This document shows, one piece after another, positions 7,778 through 15,410 of a DNA stretch of 64,000 nt. The position numbers were made by a program, and so were the translations under genes. The stretch comes from Leifsonia aquatica (GTDB taxonomy: Bacteria > Actinomycetota > Actinomycetes > Actinomycetales > Microbacteriaceae): the NCBI RefSeq assembly GCF_014190775.1, contig NZ_JACHVP010000004.1, positions 1 through 64,000 of the forward strand, in the 5' to 3' direction. How positions within the stretch are numbered: position 1 is the stretch's first letter; every line of letters starts with the position of its first letter. The notes beneath the pieces are model-generated. The model did no database searches. It was not told the origin of the DNA and saw only the letters and a program-made list of their open reading frames with translations.

Positions 7778-7791
7778 CGGCGCCGGGGCAG
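7749..7791. terminator. bidirectional terminator-like inverted repeat
   Basis: CTGCCCCGGCGC at 7749-7760 is perfectly complementary to GCGCCGGGGCAG at 7780-7791, with a 19-base loop. It spans the stop codon of the rightward short frame and lies just before the stop of the leftward flavoprotein, so it sits exactly between convergent ends. There is no U-tract, as usual for actinobacterial terminators. Confidence 0.5.
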
Positions 7792-7801
7792 CCCGGTGGA
7801 G

Positions 7802-8989
7802 CTACTTCTGCAGCACCGGCTTCCACGCGCCCGTCGCGACAGCGTCGTCCTGTGCGTCCGCGCCGAACCGGTCGAGGCGGAACGTCTCCAGGACGGGCGA
7901 CGGTGTTCCGGTGAGGATCTCCTCCGCGGCGAGCTCGCCCAGCGCGAGGCCGAGGGTCGCGCCCGAGTGGGTGAACAGGGCGTACAGGCCCGGGATCGAC
8001 GGCACCGGGCCGGCCACCGGCTCGCCGTCGCCGGGGATCGGCTTCAGACCGGCGCCGATGCGTGCAGCGCTGAGGGTCGGGTGCCCGGCAAGGACCTTCG
8101 ACGCCTCCCGGAGCAGGCCCGCGACCGACTCCTCCGGCACGGTGATCGTGCCGTCGTCCGCGACGGAGGTCGACTGCTCGGCCCAGTCCGCGTCGAGCAC
8201 GAGACGCCCATCCGGGGTCGGCCGCACGGCGACGCGCGGGGTGTTGAGCACCGTGGTCACCCCGGCATCCACGGGCTCGGTGAACACCACGAAGGCGGTC
8301 GGGGTCGCATCCGGGACGGTCACGCCCAGAGCGGCGAGCTGCGCGGGGACGCCCGGCCCCGTCGCGAGCACGACGTGGTCCGCGGCCAGCCGGGTGCCGT
8401 CCGCCAGGATCACTCCGGCCGCGGCTCCGTCGACGACATCGACCCGTGCCTGGCCGGCGCGCTCGACGACCGTCGCGCCGTCCGCCACGGCCTCCGCGAT
8501 GAGGGCGGCGATGAGGTCGGGCAGGCTCACCCAGCCCTCCCCCGCGTTGAAGATGGCGCCCTCCTCGGCGACGGACGCGGGGTCGACATCCGGCGCGAAC
8601 CGCGCGATCTCGCTGCGGTCGACCCAGATCGAGTCGTAGCCGTTGGCCCGCTCGAAGGCGAAGGTGTCGCGGAAGCTCTCGCCTTCCCCGGCCCACTTGA
8701 GCGCGCCGTCGAACCGGAGGTACCCCCGGCTGTCGGGGTGCTGCTCGCGCCAGGTGCGGTAGCGGTCGAGCGCGATCAGCCGCAGGTAGTGGTACTCGGG
8801 GGTGCGATCGCCGGAGGAGTTCAGCCACGCGATCGAACGACCGGAGGCGCCGTCGGCGAGGGACCCCGCCGTGACGAGCGTCACGTCGGCGCCGCCCCTG
8901 GCCAGCTGGGCGCACGTCGAGGCGCCGAGGATCCCGCCGCCGATGACGACGACGCGGGGACGGATGGAGGGGGTGGTCATGGTGCTCAC
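7802..8989 (-). CDS. DAO-family FAD-dependent amine/amino-acid oxidoreductase
   Basis: 395 residues from GTG 8989, which overlaps the preceding stop as GTGA; an ATG at 8980 is the alternative. The N-terminus holds the FAD-binding GxGxxG fold (VVVIGGGILGASTCAQLA) and the conserved DGASGRSIAWLN stretch. The C-terminus carries the DAO signature region (FTHSGATLGLALGELAAEEI). Family members oxidise glycine, sarcosine, D-amino acids, opines or Amadori compounds in the cytoplasm. It is the last gene of a LacI-controlled operon with an amino-acid-type importer, so it probably oxidises the imported substrate. Confidence 0.85.
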   Translation of the reverse strand: MSTMTTPSIRPRVVVIGGGILGASTCAQLARGGADVTLVTAGSLADGASGRSIAWLNSSGDRTPEYHYLRLIALDRYRTWREQHPDSRGYLRFDGALKWAGEGESFRDTFAFERANGYDSIWVDRSEIARFAPDVDPASVAEEGAIFNAGEGWVSLPDLIAALIAEAVADGATVVERAGQARVDVVDGAAAGVILADGTRLAADHVVLATGPGVPAQLAALGVTVPDATPTAFVVFTEPVDAGVTTVLNTPRVAVRPTPDGRLVLDADWAEQSTSVADDGTITVPEESVAGLLREASKVLAGHPTLSAARIGAGLKPIPGDGEPVAGPVPSIPGLYALFTHSGATLGLALGELAAEEILTGTPSPVLETFRLDRFGADAQDDAVATGAWKPVLQK

Positions 8990-10005
8990 TTTCGGTTCCA
9001 GGTGTGGATGGTGTCGATCAGTTCGAGGACGGCGAGGCTGTCCCGTGGGTCGACGGGGAGCGGCGAGCCGCCACGCAGCGACTCCGCGAGCCGGCGGTAG
9101 AAATCGGCGTAGTCGCCCGGTTCGAGCGGCAGGCCGTCGTGGTGGGCGTCCGTGCCGAGACGGGCGGTCGTGCCGGCGACGCCGAGCCGCGGGTCGCCCG
9201 GCTGCATCCCGGCGCCGAGCTGATCCTCCTGCGGGTCGAGCCCCCACGAGAGGAATCCGCCGAGGGATCCCAGGGTGCGGAAACGCGGGCCCGAGAGCGG
9301 GGCCACCGCGCTCATCCAGAGATGACTCGTGGTCCCGCAGACGTGGTCGAGCACGACGAAGACGTCGTCCTCGGCCGCACCACCGCGGCGGTTCCGGACC
9401 TCGGCGTGCGCGACGGCGGCCGGCCCGAACAGCAGGAGGGCCTGGTCGATCAGGTGGGCGCCGAGGTCGAGCAGCACGCCACCGCCGTCCCCCGCCGCGG
9501 TGGTCGCCTTCCAGGAGTCGCCGGCGGAGGGCATCCACCACTCGAACCGCGACTCGAAGCGCCGGACGTCGCCCAGCGCACCCTCCGCGACCAGGCGGCG
9601 CAGCGTCACGAAGTCGCCGTCCCAGCGGCGGTTCTGGAAGACGGTGAACGGGACTCCGGCCGCGTCGGCCCGCTCGATCAGGGCCCGGCCGGACGCGGCG
9701 TCGGGGCTGAACGGCTTGTCGACCACCGTCGCGATCCCGGCGTCGATCGCCGCGGTCGCGTGGGCGACGTGGAGCGGTGTCGGCGAGGCCACGACCACGA
9801 GGTCGAGTCCGGGATGCGCGAGCAGCGCCTCCACGTCGGCGACGGCGATCGCGCCCGGGTGGTCGGCCGCGAGGCGGTCGGCCTGCGACGTCACGACGGC
9901 CGCCAGCTCGAAGGCGGGGTCCGCCGCGAGGAACGGGGCGTGGAACACCCGGCCGGCGACACCGTAGCCGATCAGCCCGACGCGGATCGCGTGCCCGTCG
10001 CTCAC
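8986..10005 (-). CDS. Gfo/Idh/MocA family oxidoreductase
   Basis: 339 residues from GTG 10005 (GTGA overlap with the transporter ATPase). An N-terminal Rossmann fold (VGLIGYGVAGRVFHAPFL) is followed by the family motif VVDKPFSPD (the EKP-like lysine) near residue 95 and the C-terminal alpha/beta domain with FQNRRWDGDF and DLGAHLIDQAL. These enzymes use NAD(P) on sugars, inositols, rhizopines or related polyols. Here it sits between an importer and a DAO flavoprotein. Together with LacI control this suggests breakdown of a compound with both sugar-like and amine parts, which is inference. Confidence 0.9.
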   Translation of the reverse strand: MSDGHAIRVGLIGYGVAGRVFHAPFLAADPAFELAAVVTSQADRLAADHPGAIAVADVEALLAHPGLDLVVVASPTPLHVAHATAAIDAGIATVVDKPFSPDAASGRALIERADAAGVPFTVFQNRRWDGDFVTLRRLVAEGALGDVRRFESRFEWWMPSAGDSWKATTAAGDGGGVLLDLGAHLIDQALLLFGPAAVAHAEVRNRRGGAAEDDVFVVLDHVCGTTSHLWMSAVAPLSGPRFRTLGSLGGFLSWGLDPQEDQLGAGMQPGDPRLGVAGTTARLGTDAHHDGLPLEPGDYADFYRRLAESLRGGSPLPVDPRDSLAVLELIDTIHTWNRK

Positions 10006-10772
10006 AGCACCTCCGACAGGAAGCGCTGGAGCCGGGGGCTCTGCGGCCGGTCGAACAGGTCGTCGGGGCGGCCGGCCTCCACGACGCGTCCCTCGTCCAT
10101 GAAGACCACCTGGTCGGCGACCTTGCGGGCGAAGTTCATCTCGTGGGTGACGACGACCATAGTCATGCCGCGGCGGCCGAGGTCGGCCATGAGGTTGAGG
10201 ACACCCTTCACGAGCTCGGGGTCGAGCGCGCTGGTGACCTCGTCGAACAGCATGACCTCCGGCTCCATCGCGAGCGCGCGGGCGATGGCGACGCGCTGCT
10301 GCTGGCCGCCGGAGAGGTCGCGGGGCCGGTGGTCCATCCGCTCGCCGAGTCCGACCTCGGTCAGACGCTCCTCCGCGACGCGCTGGGCCTGCTCCCGGGG
10401 GAGCTTCTTGACCGATCGCAGGGCCAGAGTGACGTTCTGGAGGGCGGTGTGATCGGGGAAGAGGTTGAAGTGCTGGAAGACCAGTCCGATCCGGCGCCGC
10501 AGGGTGTCCGGCTTGGTCGCCAGGATGCTCTCGCCCCCGAGCAGCACGTCGCCGCTCTTCGGCTCGTGCAGCCGGTTGACGCCGCGGAGCATGGTCGACT
10601 TGCCCGAGCCCGACGGGCCGATGACGCAGGTCGTGGTGCCGGGGGCGACGGCGATGGAGACGCCGCGGAGCACCTCGATGTCGCCGTACGCCATGGTCAG
10701 GTCGACGAGCTCGAGCGACGAGCCGCGCAGGTCCGCGCGGGTCTGCGCGGGCAGAGGAGAGGTGTAGGTCAT
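10002..10772 (-). CDS. polar amino acid ABC transporter ATP-binding protein (GlnQ-like)
   Basis: 256 residues. Walker A GPSGSGKST, Q-loop FQHFNLFPD, signature LSGGQQQR, Walker B VMLFDEV and the H-loop VVVTHEM are all present in the form typical of GlnQ/HisP ATPases. It drives the adjacent permease and binding protein. The start overlaps the permease stop by ATGA, and its own stop overlaps the start of the Gfo/Idh/MocA gene. A full importer (binding protein, one permease, ATPase) is encoded; with a single permease it would act as a homodimer. Confidence 0.95.
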   Translation of the reverse strand: MTYTSPLPAQTRADLRGSSLELVDLTMAYGDIEVLRGVSIAVAPGTTTCVIGPSGSGKSTMLRGVNRLHEPKSGDVLLGGESILATKPDTLRRRIGLVFQHFNLFPDHTALQNVTLALRSVKKLPREQAQRVAEERLTEVGLGERMDHRPRDLSGGQQQRVAIARALAMEPEVMLFDEVTSALDPELVKGVLNLMADLGRRGMTMVVVTHEMNFARKVADQVVFMDEGRVVEAGRPDDLFDRPQSPRLQRFLSEVL

Positions 10773-11557
10773 GTGTTGCTCCCGAGGGTGATCGGCGCAG
10801 GGGTCTGCACCTCGTCCAGCTCATCCAGTCCGCTCTTGGGCGGGGCCGGCCGGCGGCGCCCGGTGCGGAACCGGTTGTCGAAGTGGTTCACGACATGGGT
10901 CAGTGGAACCGTGATGACCAGGTAGAACAGGCCGGCCAGCACCAGTGGGGAGAGGTTGCCCGTCAGCACGGCGGCATCCTGTCCGACACGGAAGAGCTCG
11001 CGCTCCCCGACCAGCAGGCCGAGGAAGTAGACGAGGCTGGAGTCCTTGACGATGGCGATGAACTGGTTGACCAGGGCAGGCAGCACGCGGCGGATGCCCT
11101 GGGGCACCACCACGAGGCGCATCGCCTTGCCGTAGCTCAGGCCGAGGGCCCGGCAGGCCTCCAGCTGGCCGCGCTCCACGCTCTGGATGCCGGCGCGGAA
11201 GATCTCGCCGATATACGCGGCGGCGATCAGCGAGAGCGCCAGGATCCCCAGCGGGTAGGGCGACGGTCCGAAGATCGACTGCGAGAAGCGCGCGAAGCCC
11301 TGCCCGATCAGCAGGATGGTGAGGATCGCGGGCAGCCCGCGGAACACATCGGTGTAGATGCGCGCCGGGATGCGCAGCCAGCGCGACGTGGAGATCCCCA
11401 TGACCGCGAGGACCATGCCGAGCACGACGCCGAGGACGGTCGCCGCGGCGGAGATGATCAGCGTGTTCACCAATCCGACGGTCAGCAGCTGCGGGAAGAC
11501 CTGCAGCATCGACGGGATGTCGAAGAAGGTGTGCGAGATGGTGTTGAGCCAGTCCAT
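10769..11557 (-). CDS. polar amino acid ABC transporter permease
   Basis: 262 residues, about five transmembrane helices, with the HEQRALREL-like EAA loop readable as SVERGQLEACRALGLSYG and the start segment VNTLIISAAATVLGVVLGM typical of HisM/GlnP permeases. A charged cytoplasmic tail of ~30 residues follows the last helix. It forms the membrane channel of the importer. It begins 19 bases after the binding-protein gene and ends in an ATGA overlap with the ATPase, so the whole set is one transcript. Confidence 0.95.
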   Translation of the reverse strand: MDWLNTISHTFFDIPSMLQVFPQLLTVGLVNTLIISAAATVLGVVLGMVLAVMGISTSRWLRIPARIYTDVFRGLPAILTILLIGQGFARFSQSIFGPSPYPLGILALSLIAAAYIGEIFRAGIQSVERGQLEACRALGLSYGKAMRLVVVPQGIRRVLPALVNQFIAIVKDSSLVYFLGLLVGERELFRVGQDAAVLTGNLSPLVLAGLFYLVITVPLTHVVNHFDNRFRTGRRRPAPPKSGLDELDEVQTPAPITLGSNT

Positions 11558-11576
11558 GGGGATTCTCCCTGTCGGC

Positions 11577-12443
11577 CTACTTGGTGGGGGTGGGGGTCGA
11601 GGTCTGCTCGGCCGTCGGCAGGTACTGCTCGGGCATCGGCGAGCCCGGGAACCACTTCTGGTAGAGCGTCTTCCAGGTGCCGTCCTCCATCGCCGCGTGC
11701 AGGGCGGTGTCGAGCGCCTTCTTCAGCGCCGGGTTGCCCTTGGCGATGGCGAAGCCGGCGGGGGCGTCGAACGACGGGATGTCCTCCGCGTCCTTCAGGT
11801 CGGGGTACTGGGCGATGTAGCTCTTCAGCGCCTCGTAGTCGAGGAAGTGCGCGTCGATCGAGCCGCTGTTGAGCGCCGAGACGGCCGCGTTGTTGTCCGG
11901 GAAACGCACCAGGTCGGCCTTCGGGAAGTGCTTGACCGCGTACGACTCCTGCAGGGTCCCCTGCACGACGCCGAGGCGCTTGCCCGCGAGGTCGGCGGAC
12001 GAGTCGATGCCCGAGCTCTTCGTGGTGAGGACGCTGAGGTAGCCGGCGAGGTAGCCGTCGGAGAAGTCGACCGTCTTCTTGCGCTCGTCGGTGATGCCGA
12101 TGGCGGCGACGCCGACGTCGAACTGGTGGTTGGCGACGGCGGAGAGGAGGCCGGAGAAGTCCTGGCCCGTGAAGACCGCCTTCCCGAGGTGGGCGCGCTT
12201 GGCGACGTCGGTGAACAGCTCGACGTCGAAGCCGGTGAAGTTGCCACTGGCGTCGGTGAACGTGTACGGCTTGGCGTCGCCGAGGCTGGCGACCCTGACC
12301 GTTCCCGCCTCGATCAATCCGTACGGGTTGTCCTTCGTGGCGGTGCCCGAGGCCCCGCCCGAACTGCAGGCGGCGAGGACGAGGGCGGCGGTGGCGGCGG
12401 CCGCCAGGAGTCCGGCGGGCCGGAGGAGAGTGCGTCGTTTCAC
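11577..12443 (-). CDS. amino-acid-type ABC transporter substrate-binding lipoprotein
   Basis: 288 residues from GTG 12443, with a GGA-type ribosome site nine bases ahead; a TTG four codons upstream is the alternative. The signal peptide ends in the lipobox LVLAAC, so the protein is lipid-anchored outside the membrane. The rest is a family 3 (SBP_bac_3) fold: [16 protein letters not shown] at the start, [12 protein letters not shown] and [16 protein letters not shown] in the middle. The tail is rich in Thr and Pro. It captures the substrate for the importer; exact ligand unknown. First gene of the LacI-controlled operon. Confidence 0.95.
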   Translation of the reverse strand: MKRRTLLRPAGLLAAAATAALVLAACSSGGASGTATKDNPYGLIEAGTVRVASLGDAKPYTFTDASGNFTGFDVELFTDVAKRAHLGKAVFTGQDFSGLLSAVANHQFDVGVAAIGITDERKKTVDFSDGYLAGYLSVLTTKSSGIDSSADLAGKRLGVVQGTLQESYAVKHFPKADLVRFPDNNAAVSALNSGSIDAHFLDYEALKSYIAQYPDLKDAEDIPSFDAPAGFAIAKGNPALKKALDTALHAAMEDGTWKTLYQKWFPGSPMPEQYLPTAEQTSTPTPTK

Positions 12444-12517
12444 TGCGGGGTCCAATCGTGCGTTGGGCGGTTCGGCGGGGACGCGAAAGGAGCGATCCTC
12501 ATCGATCTGTGTGGTTG

Positions 12518-12533
12518 CAGAGACCGGTCTCAG
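12518..12533. promoter_or_regulatory. LacI-type operator, downstream copy
   Basis: GAGACCGGTCTC (12520-12531) is a perfect 12-bp palindrome. The 16-bp window matches the second operator CTGAGACCGGTCTCAG except one base in the left arm. Its centre is 25 bp from that of the second copy. The central CG step and overall shape are those of LacI-family sites. It lies in the leader of the importer operon. Confidence 0.8.
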
Positions 12534-12542
12534 TAACTTACG

Positions 12543-12558
12543 CTGAGACCGGTCTCAG
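12543..12558. promoter_or_regulatory. LacI-type operator, promoter-proximal copy
   Basis: CTGAGACCGGTCTCAG is a perfect 16-bp palindrome centred at 12550/12551. It begins about seven bases beyond the predicted transcription start of the leftward importer operon and also lies upstream of the rightward lacI-type gene. A repressor bound here could block both the operon and its own gene. Confidence 0.85.
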
Positions 12559-12571
12559 TTGGTTTTCTGGG

Positions 12572-12601
12572 ACTGTACCCGACACTTCGCGGGTTCGTCA
12601 A
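12572..12601 (-). promoter_or_regulatory. sigma-70-type promoter of the importer operon
   Basis: On the minus strand TTGACG (12601-12596) and TACAGT (12577-12572) are separated by 18 bases. They match the consensus at 5 of 6 and 4 of 6 positions. Transcription would start near 12565, directly ahead of the palindromic operator at 12543-12558, the expected geometry for repression. Confidence 0.6.
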
Positions 12602-12651
12602 TACGATGATGTTTGCGATACGCGGCGAGATGGAAACGGAAGGCGGCGTCG

Positions 12652-13719
12652 ATGAGCCCCCAGCACCCGGCGAGACGTGCGGCGACAGTGGCGGACATCG
12701 CCCGGGTCGCGAAGGTGTCCAAGGCGACGGCGGCGAGAGCGCTCGGTGAGTACGGCCAGGTGAGCCAGGCGGTCCGCGACCGCGTGCTGGCGGCCGCAGA
12801 GGAACTCGACTACCGCCCGAACGCGCTCGCGAAGTCGATGAACACCGGCCGCTCGAACACCATCGGGGTCGTCGTGGGCGACATCGAGAACCCGTTCTTC
12901 GCCGTGGCGATGCGCGGTATCTCCGACGTGGCCAGCGAGGCCGGTTACTCCGTCATCCTCATCAACTCCGACGAGACGGTGGAGGCCGAGGAGGCTGCGC
13001 TGGACGTCCTGCTCGACAACCAGGTCGACGCGGTCATCGTGGCTCCCGCCTCCTCCGCGCACGTCGAGCACCTCGGCAACGCCGCCCGGGCCGGGCGCCC
13101 CCTGGTGCTGCTGGACCGCCGGGCGAACGGCGAGGGCTACGACTCCGTCACCGTCGACAACCGGTCGGCCGCACGTGCCGCGACCGAGGAGCTCCTGCGT
13201 CACGGCCACCGGCGGATCGCGTTCGTCTCGACCCACGAGTACCCGCAGCCGACCTACCAGCGGGGCCACGAGATCACGATGTCCTCGGTCGCCGACCGCG
13301 TCACCGGCTTCCTGGAGACGCTCGACGCCGCTGGGATCGATGACCCGGAGCGCTACATTCAGCTGGATGCCCGGAGGCGCGGCGTGGACGTCGTGACCCG
13401 CGAGCTCCTCCAGGAGGATCCCCCCGTCACCGCCATCATCGCCTCCGACAGCCTCATCGCCATGTCCGTCTTCAGCACCGTGCGCTCGGACGGTCTCCGC
13501 ATCCCGGATGACGTCTCACTGATCGCGTTCGACAACCCCGCGTGGACGGCCATCACCACCCCGCCGCTGACGGTGGTGGAGCAGCCCATCTACGAGCTCG
13601 GCGCCGCAGCGGCCCGGCGCGCCCTGCAGCGCGTGCGCGACGAACGCGTCGCCGACGCCGCCCTCGTCTTCGAGACCCGGCTTCTCAGCAGGGAGTCGGT
13701 GGGGGCGGCGCCGGCGTAG
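12652..13719 (+). CDS. LacI-family transcriptional regulator
   Basis: 355 residues from ATG 12652, with GGAAGG eight bases upstream; an earlier in-frame ATG at 12613 has no such site. The N-terminal helix-turn-helix is ATVADIARVAKVSKATAARALG, and the hinge helix region NALAKSM follows. The remainder is a periplasmic-binding-like effector domain (IGVVVGDIENPFFA; SLIAFDNPAWT). It is divergent from the importer operon, with two matching palindromic operators between, so it very probably represses that operon and itself. LacI proteins usually sense sugars; control of an amino-acid-type importer is less common and hints at a glycosylated or sugar-derived amine. Confidence 0.95.
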   Translation: MSPQHPARRAATVADIARVAKVSKATAARALGEYGQVSQAVRDRVLAAAEELDYRPNALAKSMNTGRSNTIGVVVGDIENPFFAVAMRGISDVASEAGYSVILINSDETVEAEEAALDVLLDNQVDAVIVAPASSAHVEHLGNAARAGRPLVLLDRRANGEGYDSVTVDNRSAARAATEELLRHGHRRIAFVSTHEYPQPTYQRGHEITMSSVADRVTGFLETLDAAGIDDPERYIQLDARRRGVDVVTRELLQEDPPVTAIIASDSLIAMSVFSTVRSDGLRIPDDVSLIAFDNPAWTAITTPPLTVVEQPIYELGAAAARRALQRVRDERVADAALVFETRLLSRESVGAAPA

Positions 13720-13734
13720 GAGATGCCGTGCGTC

Positions 13735-14490
13735 CTAGACGCTGGTGCTCAGACTGCGGCGGCGGAGGAAGACCGCACCGGCTGCGGCCACGGCCAGGGC
13801 GAGGGCTCCGCCCGCGATGGCCGGATCGACCAGCGGAGAGGACTCCGTCTCCGCGGCGATCACGAAGTCGACATCGATGGTCTTGGCGCCCTGGGTGAAC
13901 GTGACGTCCAGCGGACCCTGGGCGACATCGGTCATGGTCAGCGTCCACGTGCCGTCGTCCGCCACCACGGCGCTGCCGAGCGGCTTGCCGTTGTCGTCCA
14001 TGGCGTTCACCGTGGAGCCGGGGCTACCGACTCCGGAGACGGTCGCATCGTCGACACGGAGGGTGTTCCCGTCGGCGGGCGCGGTCAAGGTGAACGGGTT
14101 GTCGAGCGTGAGGATTCCGGGTGACGCGTTGCCCGTGTCGGTGCAGACCACGGGGACGACCTTGCCATCCCGGACGGTCTTTTCCATCGTGATCGCGAAC
14201 GAGCCGTCCGATCCCACACGGGAGCTGCCGACCACCGACTCGGGAGCGCAGGCCTCCTCCGTCGGGCTCGACATCGGGAAGACGTGCAGCCGGATCTCGT
14301 CGCCCGGCTGGGCCGCCGGCGGGAGGGCCTTGCCCGTGAACACCTGGCCGGGAGCGATCGTGGCACCGGCGCCGGGAGAGGTCAGAGTGAGCCCTTCGTT
14401 GCCGGCGGCCTGGGCGGCGGAGGGGACCGCGAGAGCCGCGGTGATGGCGACAGCGGCCGCGACGAGGGAGATGCGCAGGGCGCGGGACAT
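13735..14490 (-). CDS. secreted, C-terminally membrane-anchored Ig-like repeat protein
   Basis: 251 residues. A clear signal peptide (1-28, ending AAQAAG) is followed by beta-rich segments; the second (about 120-205) reads as a bacterial Ig-like module (TLTAPADGNTLRVDDATVSG ... DDGTWTLTMTDVAQG). A hydrophobic helix near residues 222-243 followed by LRRRSL anchors the C-terminus, as in actinobacterial surface proteins; there is no LPXTG. Function unknown, probably cell-surface display or adhesion. It ends 15 bases from the convergent LacI gene. Confidence 0.75.
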   Translation of the reverse strand: MSRALRISLVAAAVAITAALAVPSAAQAAGNEGLTLTSPGAGATIAPGQVFTGKALPPAAQPGDEIRLHVFPMSSPTEEACAPESVVGSSRVGSDGSFAITMEKTVRDGKVVPVVCTDTGNASPGILTLDNPFTLTAPADGNTLRVDDATVSGVGSPGSTVNAMDDNGKPLGSAVVADDGTWTLTMTDVAQGPLDVTFTQGAKTIDVDFVIAAETESSPLVDPAIAGGALALAVAAAGAVFLRRRSLSTSV

Positions 14491-14810
14491 GTGTGTTCCA
14501 ATCGGGAGGGCGCAGTGCGCCTGAGCGGCGCGGGCGGGTCGGGAAACGGGATCGGGATCCGGTGAAGGGGTGGGCCTCCGGAACGAGGGGTACGTATGTG
14601 GATGGCCCGCGTTCCCACCGGACTAACTAAAATGTTGGGCCGCGCGCACCCCATCTCAGCAGCCGAGGGATGGACCTCCGTAGTCACGGCGAACGTTTCC
14701 GAAATCGTGCTCGGCTCATGACCGTGGTCGGCCCGGCTCGATTACGCAATTCCTCGGCGACAACGAACCGTCGATTGAAAAGCAAGCGCCATTCGGTTTA
14801 TGGTCGACCC
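14491..14810. other. 320-base intergenic region between divergent genes
   Basis: No open frame with gene-like codon use was found. It must hold the promoters of the leftward surface-protein gene and the rightward TetR/esterase operon. A short A/T-rich patch (ACTAACTAAAATGTTGG near 14622-14638) stands out from the G+C-rich surroundings. A weak TTGAAA box lies at 14776-14781 ahead of the TetR start. No clean palindromic operator was recognised. Confidence 0.5.
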
Positions 14811-15410
14811 ATGGCACGACGGGGTTCATACGCGAAGGGCGTCGCCAAGCGCGAAGAGATCCTCTCGACGGCGCTCGAGGTGATCGCCCGGGAGGGATAC
14901 CGCGGCGCGTCCGTCAAGGAGCTCGCCGACGCCGCCGGGCTGAGCCAGGCCGGTCTGCTGCACTACTTCGACAGCAAGGACGAGCTCTTCACCGAGATCC
15001 TGCGCAAGCGCGACGACCTCGATCTCGAGACGTACCGCTCCGCGTCCGGCGACCCGTTCCGCGTCTTCCTGCGCGTGATGCGCCACAACGCCGAGGTCCC
15101 CGGACTCGTCGAGCTGTACACCCGCCTCGCCGCCGAGGCGAGCGACCACGCCCATCCCGCGCACCGCTTCTTCGTCGCACGACGCGCCGCGATGCACGCC
15201 CTCTTCGATGGGATGGTCGACGACGGCAAACGCGCGGGGCGGTACCCCGCCGACCTCGACACGGCGGCGTTCGGCACCATCCTGAACGCCACAGCCGACG
15301 GCCTGCAGACGATGTGGCTGCAGGATCCCACCATCGACATGGCGTCGGAGCTCGAGCGACTGCTCGTGGCCCTCGGCGTCCTCACCCCGGAACGGAGCAC
15401 CACCCCATGA
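14811..15410 (+). CDS. TetR/AcrR-family transcriptional regulator
   Basis: 199 residues from ATG 14811. The N-terminal helix-turn-helix domain is complete (REEILSTALEVIAREGYRG, then ASVKELADAAGLSQAGLLHYF, residues ~12-50), and the rest is an all-helical ligand domain. The stop overlaps the start of the carboxylesterase gene (ATGA), so the two are co-transcribed; the regulator likely controls the esterase operon, autoregulating in response to an ester or its product. An upstream in-frame ATG adds 47 residues that look non-coding. Confidence 0.9.
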   Translation: MARRGSYAKGVAKREEILSTALEVIAREGYRGASVKELADAAGLSQAGLLHYFDSKDELFTEILRKRDDLDLETYRSASGDPFRVFLRVMRHNAEVPGLVELYTRLAAEASDHAHPAHRFFVARRAAMHALFDGMVDDGKRAGRYPADLDTAAFGTILNATADGLQTMWLQDPTIDMASELERLLVALGVLTPERSTTP

